Shown: positions 36,396-46,103, numbered from the stretch's first letter. The stretch: 64,000 nucleotides of DNA from Pseudomonas lalkuanensis (GCF_008807375.1 NZ_CP043311.1:3948001-4012000), one strand, 5' to 3'. Program-made: numbers and translations. Notes: generated by a model not told the origin, from the sequence alone.

Positions 36396-36424
36396 ATTCT
36401 AGGGACGCCCCCCTCCCCTGTCAA
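36396..36424 (-). promoter_or_regulatory. Sigma-70 promoter of yceD-rpmF-plsX-fab; near-leaderless
   Basis: Minus strand TTGACA (36424-36419), 17 bases, TAGAAT (36401-36396). The -35 is the exact consensus. The expected start of transcription, near 36389, is only about three bases from the yceD ATG at 36386. Confidence 0.75.
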
Positions 36425-36437
36425 AGGAATTTCCGCA

Positions 36438-36465
36438 TTGTCCGCAGCCGGAGCGCATCTATAGA
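36438..36465 (+). promoter_or_regulatory. Candidate sigma-70 promoter of maf
   Basis: TTGTCC at 36438-36443, 16 bases, TATAGA at 36460-36465; transcription would begin near 36472, about 25 bases before the maf ATG. It is back to back with the yceD promoter. Confidence 0.55.
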
Positions 36466-36496
36466 ATCCCCCACCCCACAAGCCCGGAGATCGCCA

Positions 36497-37075
36497 ATGC
36501 TGCCCCTGGTGCTCGCATCCAGCTCCCCCTATCGCCGCGAACTGCTCGAACGCCTGCGCCTCCCCTTCACCTGGAGCGCTCCGGCCATCGACGAAAGCCG
36601 CCACCCCGAGGAATCCGCCGAACAGCTGGTGCGCCGCCTCGCCCTGGAGAAGGCTCGCGCCCTAGCCGACCAGCACCCCAATCATCTGATCATCGGCTCC
36701 GACCAGGTCGCCGTGCTGGGCGAACAGATCCTCGGCAAGCCGCACAGCTTCGATCGCGCCCGCAACCAATTGCTGGCCGCAAGCGGCACCAGCGTCAGCT
36801 TCCTGACCGGACTCGCACTGCTGAACAGCGAAACCGGACAGCACCAGGTCGATTGCGTGCCATTCACCGTGCACTTCCGCGACCTGGACGAAGCACGCAT
36901 CAGCCGCTATCTGAAAGCGGAACAACCCTACGACTGCGCCGGCAGCTTCAAGGCAGAAGGCCTTGGCGTGAGCCTGTTCCGCACCACCGAAGGCACAGAC
37001 GCCACCAGCCTGGTCGGCCTCCCCCTGATTCGCCTGGTCGACATGCTGCTCGCCGAGGGTGTGCAGATCCCCTGA
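36497..37075 (+). CDS. Maf-family nucleoside triphosphate pyrophosphatase (YceF type)
   Basis: Maf protein of 192 residues with the phosphate-binding opening LASSSPYRRELLERL (6-20), GSDQVAVLG, and KPHSFDRARNQL. The yceD-adjacent position and sequence type point to the YceF subgroup, which hydrolyses 7-methyl-GTP; YhdE (dTTP/UTP) is the other option. It is divergent from yceD and convergent with sppA, with a shared terminator. Confidence 0.9.
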   Translation: MLPLVLASSSPYRRELLERLRLPFTWSAPAIDESRHPEESAEQLVRRLALEKARALADQHPNHLIIGSDQVAVLGEQILGKPHSFDRARNQLLAASGTSVSFLTGLALLNSETGQHQVDCVPFTVHFRDLDEARISRYLKAEQPYDCAGSFKAEGLGVSLFRTTEGTDATSLVGLPLIRLVDMLLAEGVQIP

Positions 37076-37088
37076 TCCCTATATAAAG

Positions 37089-37114
37089 GAAAGCCCGGCA
37101 CTGGCCGGGCTTTC
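37089..37114. terminator. Bidirectional terminator between maf and sppA
   Basis: GAAAGCCCGGC at 37089-37099, loop ACTG, GCCGGGCTTTC at 37104-37114. A- and T-rich flanks allow action in both directions. Confidence 0.9.
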
Positions 37115-37136
37115 TTCATTGGGACAACCGCCAGCC

Positions 37137-38117
37137 TCAACGCAGGCTCGGCCCCTGGAACCCCATCCACAACGCGAGACGCTCAGCCACGCTGGCACCG
37201 AACTTCTTCGAGAAGCGATCGAAGGGAGACTCCTGGACGGTGTAGTCGACGATTTCCTTCGCACCGATGACCTCACGGGCAACGAAGCTGGTATTGCCGA
37301 GCTTATCCACCAACCCCAACTGCAGCGCCTGCTCACCGGACCAGACCAGACCACTGAACAGTTCGGGATGACCATCGACCTTGAGCCGATCGCCGCGCCC
37401 CTTCTTAACACTCTCGATGAACTGCTGGTGCGTGGTGTTCAGGACGTTTTGCCAGAATTCGGTTTCCTCCTGCTTCTGCGGCTGGAACGGATCCAGGAAG
37501 GCCTTGTGCTCGCCCGAGGTATAGACACGGCGCTCGACACCCAACTTGCCCATCGCATCGACGAAACCGAAGCTCGCCGCGGTGACGCCAATGGAACCGA
37601 CAAGGCTGGCCTTATCGGCATATATCTCGTCTGCCGCACTGGCGATGTAGTAGGCACCAGATGCCCCCAGGTCGGCGATCACGGCATAAACCTTGATGTC
37701 CTTGTGCGCTTCGCGCAGCCGGCGAATCTCGTCATAGACGTAGCCGGACTGCACCGGACTACCCCCCGGACTATTGATGCGCAGCACCACGCCCCTGGTC
37801 TTCGGATCCTCGAAGGCCGCGCGCAGACTGGTCACGATATTGTCAGCACTGGCCGCTTCTTCGTCGGCGATCATGCCGCGAATTTCCACCAGAGCGGTGT
37901 GCTCCTGGCCGCGCGCCGCGCTTTTCTGCAGATCGAAGGCCGGCGACAGCATCACCAGGGCGACAAACAGATAAATAAAGGTCAGAAGCTTGAAGAAAAT
38001 ACCCCAGCGACGGGCACGACGCTGCTCCTGAACACCCGCCAGAACCGCTTTCTCCAGCAGCTTCCAGCTCTTCTCTTCAGTCTTGTCCGCAGCCGGTTCT
38101 TTCCATTCGTCAGACAT
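37137..38117 (-). CDS. sppA: SppA, signal peptide peptidase (short type)
   Basis: Membrane-bound serine protease of the S49 family, 326 residues. A single membrane helix lies at about 41-60 (FFKLLTFIYLFVALVMLSPAF). The active-site serine segment is LGASGAYYIASAADEIYA and the lysine follows in DKASLVGSIGV. It degrades cleaved signal peptides. This is the single-domain form, half the size of E. coli SppA. Its start overlaps the HAD gene by eight bases. Confidence 0.92.
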   Translation of the reverse strand: MSDEWKEPAADKTEEKSWKLLEKAVLAGVQEQRRARRWGIFFKLLTFIYLFVALVMLSPAFDLQKSAARGQEHTALVEIRGMIADEEAASADNIVTSLRAAFEDPKTRGVVLRINSPGGSPVQSGYVYDEIRRLREAHKDIKVYAVIADLGASGAYYIASAADEIYADKASLVGSIGVTAASFGFVDAMGKLGVERRVYTSGEHKAFLDPFQPQKQEETEFWQNVLNTTHQQFIESVKKGRGDRLKVDGHPELFSGLVWSGEQALQLGLVDKLGNTSFVAREVIGAKEIVDYTVQESPFDRFSKKFGASVAERLALWMGFQGPSLR

Positions 38118-38802
38118 AGGTCTCCACCTCTCGGGATTGCCGGCTCAGATCAGCGCCCAGCCAGTGTCGCAGTTCCTCGAAACGCTCGATCGCCAGCTTT
38201 GGCGACTCCTTGAGCAACTCCGCAAGCGGCTGGGCACCATAGCCCACCGCCACGGAATCCATACCAGCCCGATGCGCCATACGCAGATCGAAAGGCGAAT
38301 CCCCCACCATCAAAGCCCGCTCCGCCACGACCCCGCAATGCGCCAGGATTTCCTGCAACATGCGCGGATCAGGCTTGCTCGCGGTTTCGTCAGCGCAACG
38401 AGTAACGTCGAAATAGTCCAGCCATCCGCGACCCGCCAGCACCTGATCGAGGCCGCGACGACTCTTGCCGGTGGCCACCGCCAGACGATAGCCCTCCTCG
38501 CGAAACGCCTCCAGCGCCTCTGCCACCCCTTCGAAAAGAGGCGAAGGTTGGGACTCCAGGGCACCGTAGTGCTCACCGTAACGCCTGCGGAACGCATCGA
38601 TGCAACGCGAATCCTCAAGCTCCGGATAAAGCGTGGCAATCGCTTCGGGCAAGCCGAGCCCGATGATGCCCTTGATTGCGGCATCATCGCGCCACGGCAG
38701 CCCGGACACCTCAGCTGCCACACGCATGGATTCGACGATACGGGCAATGGAGTCAACCAGCGTGCCGTCCCAATCAAAGATAAGCAGCTGATAATCAGGC
38801 AC
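38110..38802 (-). CDS. HAD-family phosphatase (Gph-like)
   Basis: HAD-IA hydrolase of 230 residues: nucleophile motif [10 protein letters not shown] (8-17), [11 protein letters not shown] (motif II and lysine), and [15 protein letters not shown] (motif IV). Phosphoglycolate phosphatase-like members act on small phosphate esters; the real substrate is unknown. It lies between rluC and sppA and overlaps each by eight bases, so it may act with or after rRNA modification only by linkage. Confidence 0.88.
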   Translation of the reverse strand: MPDYQLLIFDWDGTLVDSIARIVESMRVAAEVSGLPWRDDAAIKGIIGLGLPEAIATLYPELEDSRCIDAFRRRYGEHYGALESQPSPLFEGVAEALEAFREEGYRLAVATGKSRRGLDQVLAGRGWLDYFDVTRCADETASKPDPRMLQEILAHCGVVAERALMVGDSPFDLRMAHRAGMDSVAVGYGAQPLAELLKESPKLAIERFEELRHWLGADLSRQSREVETYV

Positions 38803-39748
38803 CGAGACGCTCCAGGGTTTTCAGCCACATCTCATCAACCGGAGCCTCCAGCTTCAGCTCGCCGCCATCGGGAAGACTGATCGCCAGCGAATGCGCGTGC
38901 AGGAACAGGCGCTTGCCACCCAGGTCGCGAATTTCGCGGGTGAAATCCTCATCTCCGTACTTGGGGTCGCCGGCAATGGAGTGACCGGCGTGCTTGGCGT
39001 GCACACGAATCTGATGGGTACGCCCGGTGATCGGACTGGCTTCCACCAGCGTGGCGAACTCGCCAAAACGACGCACGACGCGGAACTCGGTCAGCGCCTC
39101 CTTGCCCTCGGGATTCACCTCGACCATCCGCTCGCCGGAGCGCAGGTTGTTCTTCAACAACGGCGCACTGACCTTCTTCTTCGAGGTCGGCCAACTACCA
39201 CGCACCAGCGCGAGGTAACGCTTGTCGACACCATCGCCACGCAGCGCCTCGTGAAGATGACGCAGCATGCTGCGCTTCTTGGCGATCATCAGCAGACCGG
39301 AGGTATCGCGATCCAGGCGATGCACCAGCTCCAGATCCTTGGCTTCGGGACGCAACTGACGGAAGGCCTCGATCACACCGAAACTGAGCCCGCTACCACC
39401 GTGAACCGCGATGCCGGCTGGCTTGTTCAGCACGATCAGCGCCTTGTCCTCGTAAACGATCGCAGCCTCCAGCCGCTCGAGCATCCCCTGGGCAACCGGA
39501 GCCGGCTCATCCGGCTCGGACAGGCGCAGCGGCGGAACCCGCACCACATCGCCGGCCTGAAGCTTGTATTCAGGCTTGATGCGCCCCTTGTTCACGCGAA
39601 CTTCGCCCTTGCGAAGGATGCGATAAATCAATGTCTTGGGCGCACCTTTCAGCTGGGTGCGTAGGAAATTATCGATTCGTTGACCGGCATATTCCGGCGC
39701 AACCTCAAGCAGCTGGACGCTGGAGGTTGGAGAGGCGGGAGTATTCAT
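38795..39748 (-). CDS. rluC: RluC, 23S rRNA pseudouridine synthase
   Basis: Pseudouridine synthase of 317 residues that modifies positions 955, 2504 and 2580 of 23S rRNA (E. coli numbering). An N-terminal S4 RNA-binding domain spans about 22-75 ([27 protein letters not shown]), and the catalytic motif HRLDRDTSG has Asp146. The start at 39748 is used rather than 39820, which would add 24 residues unlike the family and run into the rne promoter. It is divergent from rne. Confidence 0.95.
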   Translation of the reverse strand: MNTPASPTSSVQLLEVAPEYAGQRIDNFLRTQLKGAPKTLIYRILRKGEVRVNKGRIKPEYKLQAGDVVRVPPLRLSEPDEPAPVAQGMLERLEAAIVYEDKALIVLNKPAGIAVHGGSGLSFGVIEAFRQLRPEAKDLELVHRLDRDTSGLLMIAKKRSMLRHLHEALRGDGVDKRYLALVRGSWPTSKKKVSAPLLKNNLRSGERMVEVNPEGKEALTEFRVVRRFGEFATLVEASPITGRTHQIRVHAKHAGHSIAGDPKYGDEDFTREIRDLGGKRLFLHAHSLAISLPDGGELKLEAPVDEMWLKTLERLGA

Positions 39749-39776
39749 CTGCGCATCATAACAATTTTTTATGGAT

Positions 39777-39805
39777 TTGAAGCACTTAATGATTACTGCT
39801 ATAGT
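39777..39805 (+). promoter_or_regulatory. Sigma-70 promoter of rne
   Basis: TTGAAG at 39777-39782, 17 bases, TATAGT at 39800-39805. Transcription would start near 39812, giving a leader of about 495 bases. The 29 bases before it belong to the divergent rluC start region. Confidence 0.75.
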
Positions 39806-39811
39806 CGCGAA

Positions 39812-40306
39812 CGCCGCCAAAAGCGGCCTGGTTTCGGGGTGTTCGCCATATCTGCCACCCCAACCGCTGCAACCCTTTCAGGACGTAAGGCCGTCCGACA
39901 GAAAATTCGCCGCAATGGCCGCGAATTTTCCGAAATCAAAGCCTTGAGCCATGACGCGTAATCACCCCTTCCAACGGGAGATTGCGGTAAATGCAACCCG
40001 CTACGGATTCAGCGAGCGGCACCCGATTTTCAAGGGATAAGTGTAGGGTGGAGATGCATAACCGTCGGACTGCGTAGTTTCAAGACGCTTCATTTCGTCC
40101 GCTACCGACCGTTGATTCCTCCTCCTGAACAAGTGCTTCTGTCACGACACAGCAAGCAGGAGACGTAGTCGCGATTCCGGCCCCTTTGGCTGGAGCTCGC
40201 TGGACACTGGGGTGGCTCTCCATCCCTGACACGCACCTGACACCGACCGCGAGAGTCGTGTGCGCCAATCGCCGTTTCCGGTAGCCCGGAAACCTATTGG
40301 TACCAC
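39812..40306 (+). promoter_or_regulatory. Long structured 5' leader of rne
   Basis: About 495 bases with no supported gene. Near the 5' end are three consecutive stem-loops: GGTT-TC-GGGGTG with CACCCC-AACC (39830-39865), GGACG with CGTCC (39881-39896), and the perfect 10-base GAAAATTCGC with GCGAATTTTC (39901-39930). Just before the gene is GTTTCCGG-TAGC-CCGGAAAC (40274-40293). The 13 bases from there to the ATG hold no Shine-Dalgarno match. In E. coli the rne leader lets RNase E control its own mRNA; a similar role is inferred here. Confidence 0.6.
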
Positions 40307-43300
40307 ATGAAAAGAATGCTGATTAACGCGACTCAGCCCGAAGAGTTGCGTGTTGCTCTGGTCGACGGCCAACGCCTGTATGACCTGGATATCGAATCGG
40401 GTGCCCGCGAGCAGAAGAAAGCCAACATCTACAAAGGCCGAATCACTCGCATCGAGCCCAGCCTTGAGGCCGCCTTCGTCGACTTCGGCGCTGAGCGCCA
40501 CGGCTTCCTGCCCCTGAAAGAAATCTCCCGCGAATACTTCAAGAAGTCCCCTGAAGGCCGCATCAACATCAAGGAAGTGCTCAGCGAAGGCCAGGAAGTC
40601 ATCGTCCAGGTCGAGAAAGAAGAGCGCGGCAACAAGGGCGCAGCCCTGACCACCTTCATCAGCCTCGCCGGTCGCTACCTGGTGCTGATGCCCAACAATC
40701 CCCGCGCCGGCGGCATCTCCCGCCGCATTGAAGGCGAAGAGCGGAACGAACTCCGCGAAGCGCTGAACGGCCTCAACGCCCCGGCCGACATGGGCCTGAT
40801 CGTCCGCACCGCCGGTCTCGGCCGCTCCAGCGAAGAGCTGCAGTGGGACCTGGACTACCTGCTGCAACTCTGGAGCGCCATCAAGGAAGCCTCCGGTGAG
40901 CGTGGCGCCCCGTTCCTGATCTACCAGGAAAGCAACGTCATCATCCGCGCCATCCGCGACTACCTGCGCCAAGACATCGGCGAAGTACTGGTCGACAGCG
41001 TCGAAGCCCACGAAGAAGCCCTGAGCTTCATTCGCCAGGTGATGCCGCAGTACCAGAGCAAGATCAAGCTCTACCAGGACAGCGTCCCGCTGTTCAATCG
41101 CTTCCAGATCGAAAGCCAGATCGAAACCGCCTTCCAGCGCGAAGTGAAGCTGCCGTCCGGCGGCTCCATCGTCATCGACCCGACCGAAGCCCTGGTGTCC
41201 ATCGACATCAACTCGGCGCGTGCGACCAAGGGCGGCGACATCGAAGAAACCGCCCTGCAGACCAACCTGGAAGCGGCCGAGGAAATCGCCCGCCAGTTGC
41301 GCCTGCGTGACATCGGCGGCCTGATCGTCATCGACTTCATCGACATGACCCCGGCCAAGAACCAGCGCGCCGTGGAAGAGAAAGTCCGCGAAGCCCTGGA
41401 AGCCGACCGCGCCCGCGTGCAGATCGGCCGTATCTCCCGCTTCGGCCTGCTGGAAATGTCCCGTCAGCGCCTGCGCCCGTCCCTGGGTGAGACCAGCGGC
41501 ATCGTCTGCCCCCGTTGCGACGGCCAGGGCATCATCCGTGATGTCGAATCCCTGTCGCTGGCCATCCTGCGTCTGATCGAGGAAGAAGCCCTCAAGGACC
41601 GCACCGCCGAAGTACGTGCCCAGGTGCCGATCCCGGTTGCCGCCTTCCTGCTCAACGAGAAGCGCAACAGCATCACCAAGATCGAGCTGCGCACCCGGTC
41701 GCGCATCGTCATCCTGCCGAACGACCACCTGGAAACCCCGCATTTCGAAGTCCAGCGCCTGCGCGACGACAGCCCGGAAGTGCAGAGCAACCAGTCCAGC
41801 TACGAAATGACCCCCGCCGAGGTTGAAGAAGCTCAGCCGGTCAGCTCCACCCGCACCCTGGTACGCCAGGAAGCCGCGGTGAAGACCGTATCCCCCGAGC
41901 GTCCGGCCCCGGCCCCGACTCCAGCGGCCCCGCTGGCACCGCCGGCACCGGCTCCGGAGCCGAGCCTGTTCAAAGGCCTGGTGAAGTCCCTGGTGGGTCT
42001 GTTCGCCGGCAAGGAAGAGCCCAAGGTCGAAGCCGAGAAGCCTGCGGCCGAGCGCCAGCCGCGCGGTGACGAGCGTCGCAACGGCCGTCAGCAGAACCGC
42101 CGTCGTGACGGCCGTGAAGCCCGTGAAGGTCGTGAAGGCCGTCGCGAGGAAGATCGCAAGCCGCGCGAAGAGCGCCAGCCGCGCGAAGCCCGTGAAGGCC
42201 AGGAAGCTCGTCGCGAACGCGGCGAACGCACTGAACGTCCAGCCCGCGAAGAGCGCCAGCCGCGTGAAGAGCGTCAGCCCCGCGAGGAACGCCTGGCACG
42301 CGAGCCGCGCGAAGAGCGCCAGCCCCGTGAGGAGCGTCAACCCCGCGAGGAACGCCAGCCGCGTGAAGAGCGTCAGCCGCGTGAAGCCCGCGAAGCGCGC
42401 GAAGGTCAGGAAGGTCGTCGTGAGCGTGGTGAGCGAGCCGAGCGTCCGGCCCGCGAAGAACGTCAGCCGCGTGAAGACCGTCAGCCCCGAGAGGAGCGCC
42501 AGCCGCGCGCCGAAGTGGCCCAGGCGGAAGTGGTCGACGAAGAACTGCTGAACAACGAAGAACTGCTGCAGGACGACGATCAGGAAGGTGCCGATGGCGA
42601 GCGTCCCCGTCGTCGCTCCCGTGGCCAGCGCCGTCGCAGCAACCGTCGCGAGCGTCAGCGCGAAGCCAATGGTGAAGAGCTGGGCGCGGATGAGGAAGGT
42701 GCCGAACAGGCCGCTCCTGCCGACGCCGTCCAGGCCGCTTCCGTAGCCGCTGCCACTGTTGTTGCCGCTGAAGTGGTTGCCCAAGCCAGCACTGAAGCTC
42801 CGACCCAGGTGGAAACCCCGGATGCCGAAGCTGTCGTTGAAGCACCTGCCGCAGAAGCCGTGGTTGCCGAGGCCGTTGAAGCCGCCCCGGTTGACGAACA
42901 GGTGCCGGTAGTAGAGCAGGCCCCGACCGTGGTGGAAGCTCCCCAGGCCGTGGAAGCAGCACCCGCCGAAGTCGTGGCAGAAGCGCCTGTCGCAGCTCCC
43001 GCGGAAGAAGCTCCGGTTGCCGTACCTCAGCCCCAGGAAGCTGCTCAAGCGCCGTCCAGCAGCGGCCGCGCCGCCAACGACCCGCGTGAAGTACGTCGTC
43101 GTCAGCGCGAAGCCGAGCGTCTGGCCAAGGAAGCCGAAGCGTCCGCCGCCCAAGCCGTTGATGCCGTAGTTGCCGCCGAGCCGGTATCCGCTGCCGCCCA
43201 CGCCGTAGCGGGTGTGGAAGAGGAAGTGGTCGCTGCCGAGCAGAAGGTCGAGGAAGCCGTTGAACAAGCTGTGGAAGCTCCAGCCGAACAGTCTGAGCAA

Positions 43301-43405
43301 GTAGCAGCCGAAGCGACCGAAGCCCAAGCGCCGGCCGAAGCCGAGACCAAGGCTGAGGAAGAAGAGAAGGACGAAGCCAAGGACGAGACCAAACCGGTCG
43401 TCTGA
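40307..43405 (+). CDS. rne: Ribonuclease E
   Basis: Endoribonuclease of 1032 residues, the core of the RNA degradosome. The N-terminal catalytic half has an S1 domain (about 35-125), a 5'-sensor/RNase H part, the DNase I-like part with [24 protein letters not shown] and LIVIDFIDM, and the zinc-link CPRCDGQG near residue 403. The C-terminal half is disordered: an Arg/Glu/Gln-rich RNA-binding block at about 590-735 with REERQP repeats, a second basic patch ([16 protein letters not shown]) and a long Ala/Val/Glu/Pro tail. The C-terminal half holds a duplicated 36-residue block (42185-42292 and 42392-42499). Start [16 protein letters not shown] is identical in type to E. coli. Confidence 0.97.
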   Translation: MKRMLINATQPEELRVALVDGQRLYDLDIESGAREQKKANIYKGRITRIEPSLEAAFVDFGAERHGFLPLKEISREYFKKSPEGRINIKEVLSEGQEVIVQVEKEERGNKGAALTTFISLAGRYLVLMPNNPRAGGISRRIEGEERNELREALNGLNAPADMGLIVRTAGLGRSSEELQWDLDYLLQLWSAIKEASGERGAPFLIYQESNVIIRAIRDYLRQDIGEVLVDSVEAHEEALSFIRQVMPQYQSKIKLYQDSVPLFNRFQIESQIETAFQREVKLPSGGSIVIDPTEALVSIDINSARATKGGDIEETALQTNLEAAEEIARQLRLRDIGGLIVIDFIDMTPAKNQRAVEEKVREALEADRARVQIGRISRFGLLEMSRQRLRPSLGETSGIVCPRCDGQGIIRDVESLSLAILRLIEEEALKDRTAEVRAQVPIPVAAFLLNEKRNSITKIELRTRSRIVILPNDHLETPHFEVQRLRDDSPEVQSNQSSYEMTPAEVEEAQPVSSTRTLVRQEAAVKTVSPERPAPAPTPAAPLAPPAPAPEPSLFKGLVKSLVGLFAGKEEPKVEAEKPAAERQPRGDERRNGRQQNRRRDGREAREGREGRREEDRKPREERQPREAREGQEARRERGERTERPAREERQPREERQPREERLAREPREERQPREERQPREERQPREERQPREAREAREGQEGRRERGERAERPAREERQPREDRQPREERQPRAEVAQAEVVDEELLNNEELLQDDDQEGADGERPRRRSRGQRRRSNRRERQREANGEELGADEEGAEQAAPADAVQAASVAAATVVAAEVVAQASTEAPTQVETPDAEAVVEAPAAEAVVAEAVEAAPVDEQVPVVEQAPTVVEAPQAVEAAPAEVVAEAPVAAPAEEAPVAVPQPQEAAQAPSSSGRAANDPREVRRRQREAERLAKEAEASAAQAVDAVVAAEPVSAAAHAVAGVEEEVVAAEQKVEEAVEQAVEAPAEQSEQVAAEATEAQAPAEAETKAEEEEKDEAKDETKPVV
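42160..42510 (+). repeat. REERQP hexapeptide repeat array and duplicated block in rne
   Basis: Tandem copies of an 18-base unit coding REERQP fill this stretch. Beyond that, a 36-residue block starting EAREGQE occurs twice, at 42185-42292 and 42392-42499, starts 207 bases apart, with many silent differences. The reading frame is kept throughout. Confidence 0.8.
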
Positions 43406-43422
43406 AGCCAGTCCTGAATGAG

Positions 43423-43452
43423 AAAGGGGATGCCATTGGCATCCCCTTTTTT
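43423..43452. terminator. Bidirectional terminator between rne and the ABC transporter gene
   Basis: AAAGGGGATGCC at 43423-43434, loop ATT, GGCATCCCCTTT at 43438-43449 and a T-run to 43452. Confidence 0.93.
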
Positions 43453-43475
43453 CTTGCCCGCAATTTCGACGCTCC

Positions 43476-45257
43476 CTACTCCACTTCGTCTCCCACCTGG
43501 GTCGCGAACTGCAGTTCCGCCAGCCGCGCATAGAGTGGACTGCTGGCCACCAGCTGCGCGTGGCGACCGATTGCCACCACCCTGCCCCGCTCCATCACCG
43601 CGATGCGGTCGGCGTTCTGCACCGTGGCCAGGCGGTGGGCGATCACCAGCGTTGTGCGTCCGCTCATCAGTGCCGGCAGGGCCTGCTGGATCAGGTGCTC
43701 GCTTTCCGCATCCAGAGCGCTGGTCGCTTCGTCCAGCAGCAGGATGGGCGCGTCCACCAGCAATGCACGCGCGATGGCCAGGCGCTGTCGCTGGCCGCCG
43801 GAGAGACCGATGCCACCCTCTCCCAGATGGGTCTGGTACCCCTGTGGCAGGCGGGTGATGAACTCGTGGGCATGGGCGGCGCGGGCGGCCGCTTCGACCT
43901 CGGTGTCACTGGCTCCGGGACGACCGTATCGGATGTTGTCCTCGACACTGCCGTAGAACAGCGCAGGATTTTGCGAAACCAGCGCAAAGCAGCGGCGCAG
44001 GTCGGCCGGTTCCAACTGTTTCAGTTCCACGCCCTCCACCCGGATGCTTCCGCCCTGGGGATCGAAAAAGCGCAGCAACAGCTCGAAGACCGTCGACTTG
44101 CCGGCACCGGAAGGCCCCACCAGCGCCAGTGTCTCGCCGGGGCGAACGTCCAGGCTGACTCCGTCCAGCGCATTCACTTCCGGCCGTCCGGGATAGGCGA
44201 AGCGCACTGCGTCCAGCTCGATGCGACCGCTGACCCGCTCAGGCAGCGACACCTGCCCCTGCGCCGGGGCATGAATGTCGTTTCGCGCCTGCAGCAACTC
44301 GGCAATTCGCTCCGCGGCACCGGCGGCGCTCTGCAGCTCGCCAATCACCTCGCTGATGGCGCCGAACGCCGCGCCCACGATCAGGCTGTAGAAGACGAAG
44401 GCCGCCAGGTCGCCGGGAGATATGCGCCCGGCGATCACATCCGTGCCGCCGACCCAGAGCATCACGCCCACCGCGCCCAGCACCAGCAGGATCACCAGGG
44501 TGATCAGCCAGGCACGCTGGGTGATACGCCGGCGTGCGGTGTCGAAGGCCCCCTCCACCGTACGGGCGAAGCGCTGGCGGTCCTGCGCCTGGTGGTTGTA
44601 GGCCTGCACCGTCTTGATCTGCCCCAGGGTTTCCCCAACGTAGCTGCCGACGTCGGCGATACGGTCCTGGCTTTGCCGCGAGAGACGCCGCACCCGCCGG
44701 CCGAAGAGGAGGATGGGCGCCAGCACCAGCGGCAGCGCCAGCAGGACGATGCCGGTCAGTTTCGGGTTGGTGACGAATAGCAGGCCGATGCCGCCCACCA
44801 GCATGATGCCGTTGCGCAATGCCATGGACAGCGACGAACCGATCACCGACTGCAATAAGGTGGTGTCGGCGGTGAGCCTGGACTGGATTTCCGACGCACG
44901 ATTGCTTTCGTAGAAACCCGGATGCAGCTGGATCAGATGGTCAAACACGCGCTTGCGGATATCCGCCACGAAGCGCTCGCCAATCCACGAGACCAGGTAG
45001 AAGCGCGTGAAGGTTCCCAGCGCCAGGGCCAGCACCAGACCGAAGAACAGCATGATCGAGTGCCGCAGCGACGCCTCGGACTGGGTAGCCAGCCCCTGGT
45101 CCACCAGCAAGCGGATGCCCTGCCCCATCGACAGGGTAATGGCGGCGGTGAACAGCAGCGCCAGCAGGGCACCCATCACCCGCCAGCGATAGGGCGCGAC
45201 GAAGCGCGCAGCCATGCGCAGCGCATTGCGCTGCCGTGAAGAAAGGAGAAATGCCAT
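43476..45257 (-). CDS. ABC half-transporter (MsbA/multidrug type)
   Basis: Exporter of 593 residues: an N-terminal membrane domain with six helices (about 20-300, including FYLVSWIGERFVADIRKRVFDHLIQL) fused to an ATPase domain. Walker A is GPSGAGKST, the signature LSGGQRQRLAIARALL, Walker B ILLLDEATSALD, and the H-loop IAHRLATVQ. It should work as a homodimer. The substrate is unknown; it resembles P. aeruginosa PA1386 by memory. The essential MsbA usually sits by lpxK and waaA, which are not here, so it is probably not the lipid A flippase. Eight bases separate it from the DoxX gene. Confidence 0.85.
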   Translation of the reverse strand: MAFLLSSRQRNALRMAARFVAPYRWRVMGALLALLFTAAITLSMGQGIRLLVDQGLATQSEASLRHSIMLFFGLVLALALGTFTRFYLVSWIGERFVADIRKRVFDHLIQLHPGFYESNRASEIQSRLTADTTLLQSVIGSSLSMALRNGIMLVGGIGLLFVTNPKLTGIVLLALPLVLAPILLFGRRVRRLSRQSQDRIADVGSYVGETLGQIKTVQAYNHQAQDRQRFARTVEGAFDTARRRITQRAWLITLVILLVLGAVGVMLWVGGTDVIAGRISPGDLAAFVFYSLIVGAAFGAISEVIGELQSAAGAAERIAELLQARNDIHAPAQGQVSLPERVSGRIELDAVRFAYPGRPEVNALDGVSLDVRPGETLALVGPSGAGKSTVFELLLRFFDPQGGSIRVEGVELKQLEPADLRRCFALVSQNPALFYGSVEDNIRYGRPGASDTEVEAAARAAHAHEFITRLPQGYQTHLGEGGIGLSGGQRQRLAIARALLVDAPILLLDEATSALDAESEHLIQQALPALMSGRTTLVIAHRLATVQNADRIAVMERGRVVAIGRHAQLVASSPLYARLAELQFATQVGDEVE

Positions 45258-45265
45258 CGAAGGAC

Positions 45266-45676
45266 TCAGTCAGCTATGCCAGCGGATTGTCCACCTCGCG
45301 CCGGAGCTTCCGCCCACCACCCCACCAGGCAGAGGCACAGCGCCACCAGGTTGGTGGACAGGGGATTGAAGGCCTGGATCAGCAGACCCGGCGTGAACAG
45401 CGCTACGTCCAGCAACAACCCCGCCAGCAGCACTGCGGACACAACGAGCGGCCAGCGCGACTGACGAACCGCGAGCAGGATCAGCGCCATGATGATCTCC
45501 GCCAGCCCGGCGAGGGTCGCCACCAACTCGACGTGGGCCAACCCGTGGGCCGCGATCATCAGCTTCTCGTCTGCGCTCAGCCAGAGCAGCTTGGGCACAA
45601 GGCCGTGGTAGAGAAACAGCAACGCCAACCCCCAGCGGGCCAGCAAGGCGAATCGACGCCGCTCAGCGATCGGCAT
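45266..45676 (-). CDS. DoxX-like four-helix membrane protein
   Basis: Membrane protein of 136 residues with four predicted helices (about 10-30, 45-65, 72-92, 100-122) in the DoxX/SURF4 style, beginning RRRFALLARWGLALLFLYHGLVPKLLW. DoxX-type proteins are linked to quinone or thiol redox steps in some bacteria; here no substrate is shown. It overlaps the DCC gene by 14 bases and precedes the ABC transporter gene by eight, so the three are one operon. Confidence 0.75.
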   Translation of the reverse strand: MPIAERRRFALLARWGLALLFLYHGLVPKLLWLSADEKLMIAAHGLAHVELVATLAGLAEIIMALILLAVRQSRWPLVVSAVLLAGLLLDVALFTPGLLIQAFNPLSTNLVALCLCLVGWWAEAPARGGQSAGIAD

Positions 45677-46103
45677 TCAGGAAGCGCCCCTCATGGTCGG
45701 GGGACGGCAGCAGGCAGGCGTCATATCGGCCGAAGAGTCGGTAGCGATTCAACGCGACACGGTCATAGCACCAGTCGCGCAACCCCAGCGGCAGGAAACG
45801 GAAGATCGCCAGCAGCGGCCAGGGGGCCGGCAACTGACGCAGGATTCGTGCGATTGCCTCGGAGCGGACGGACAGCTCGGCCCCCTCGACATAGAGCAGG
45901 GTCGCGAAGCTGTCGGTAGGCAAGCCAAACCAGCGCAGGATCGCCTGCCCTTCCACCGACTGCACCGAGGCGAGCTTGATGGTCCGTGCCCGGTCGTGGC
46001 GGATCAGGAACTTCGCCCAGCCATTGCAGAGCTTGCACACCCCATCGAAGAGAACGACGCACTCTCCGGGCCGGACACAGGGCGGGTATTGCTCGGCATC
46101 CAT
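45663..46103 (-). CDS. DCC family (YuxK-type) thiol-disulfide oxidoreductase-like protein
   Basis: Protein of 146 residues in the DCC family, named after its conserved D-x-x-C-x-x-C motif, here FDGVCKLCNGWAKFLIRHD. The fold is thioredoxin-like by family description; the real reaction is not known. The start at 46103 follows GGAG at good distance; an upstream in-frame start at 46160 lacks this. Its end overlaps the DoxX gene by 14 bases; DCC and DoxX pairs suggest a shared membrane redox role (inference). Confidence 0.8.
   Translation of the reverse strand: MDAEQYPPCVRPGECVVLFDGVCKLCNGWAKFLIRHDRARTIKLASVQSVEGQAILRWFGLPTDSFATLLYVEGAELSVRSEAIARILRQLPAPWPLLAIFRFLPLGLRDWCYDRVALNRYRLFGRYDACLLPSPDHEGRFLNADR

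Noticed and set aside
42160..42510. CRISPR-like or satellite array
   Set aside because: Repeats are 18 bases, have no unique spacers and stay in the rne reading frame.
40142..43531. A 1129-codon open frame antisense to rne
   Set aside because: It is a by-product of GC-rich codons and of the Arg/Glu/Ala repeats on the coding strand. The product is low-complexity (Gly/Phe/Leu-rich) and has no family features, while the + strand codes a clear RNase E.
43476..45257. Essential lipid A flippase MsbA
   Set aside because: The architecture fits, but lpxK, waaA or kdsB are not nearby and the neighbours are DoxX and DCC proteins; a general ABC exporter is the safer call.
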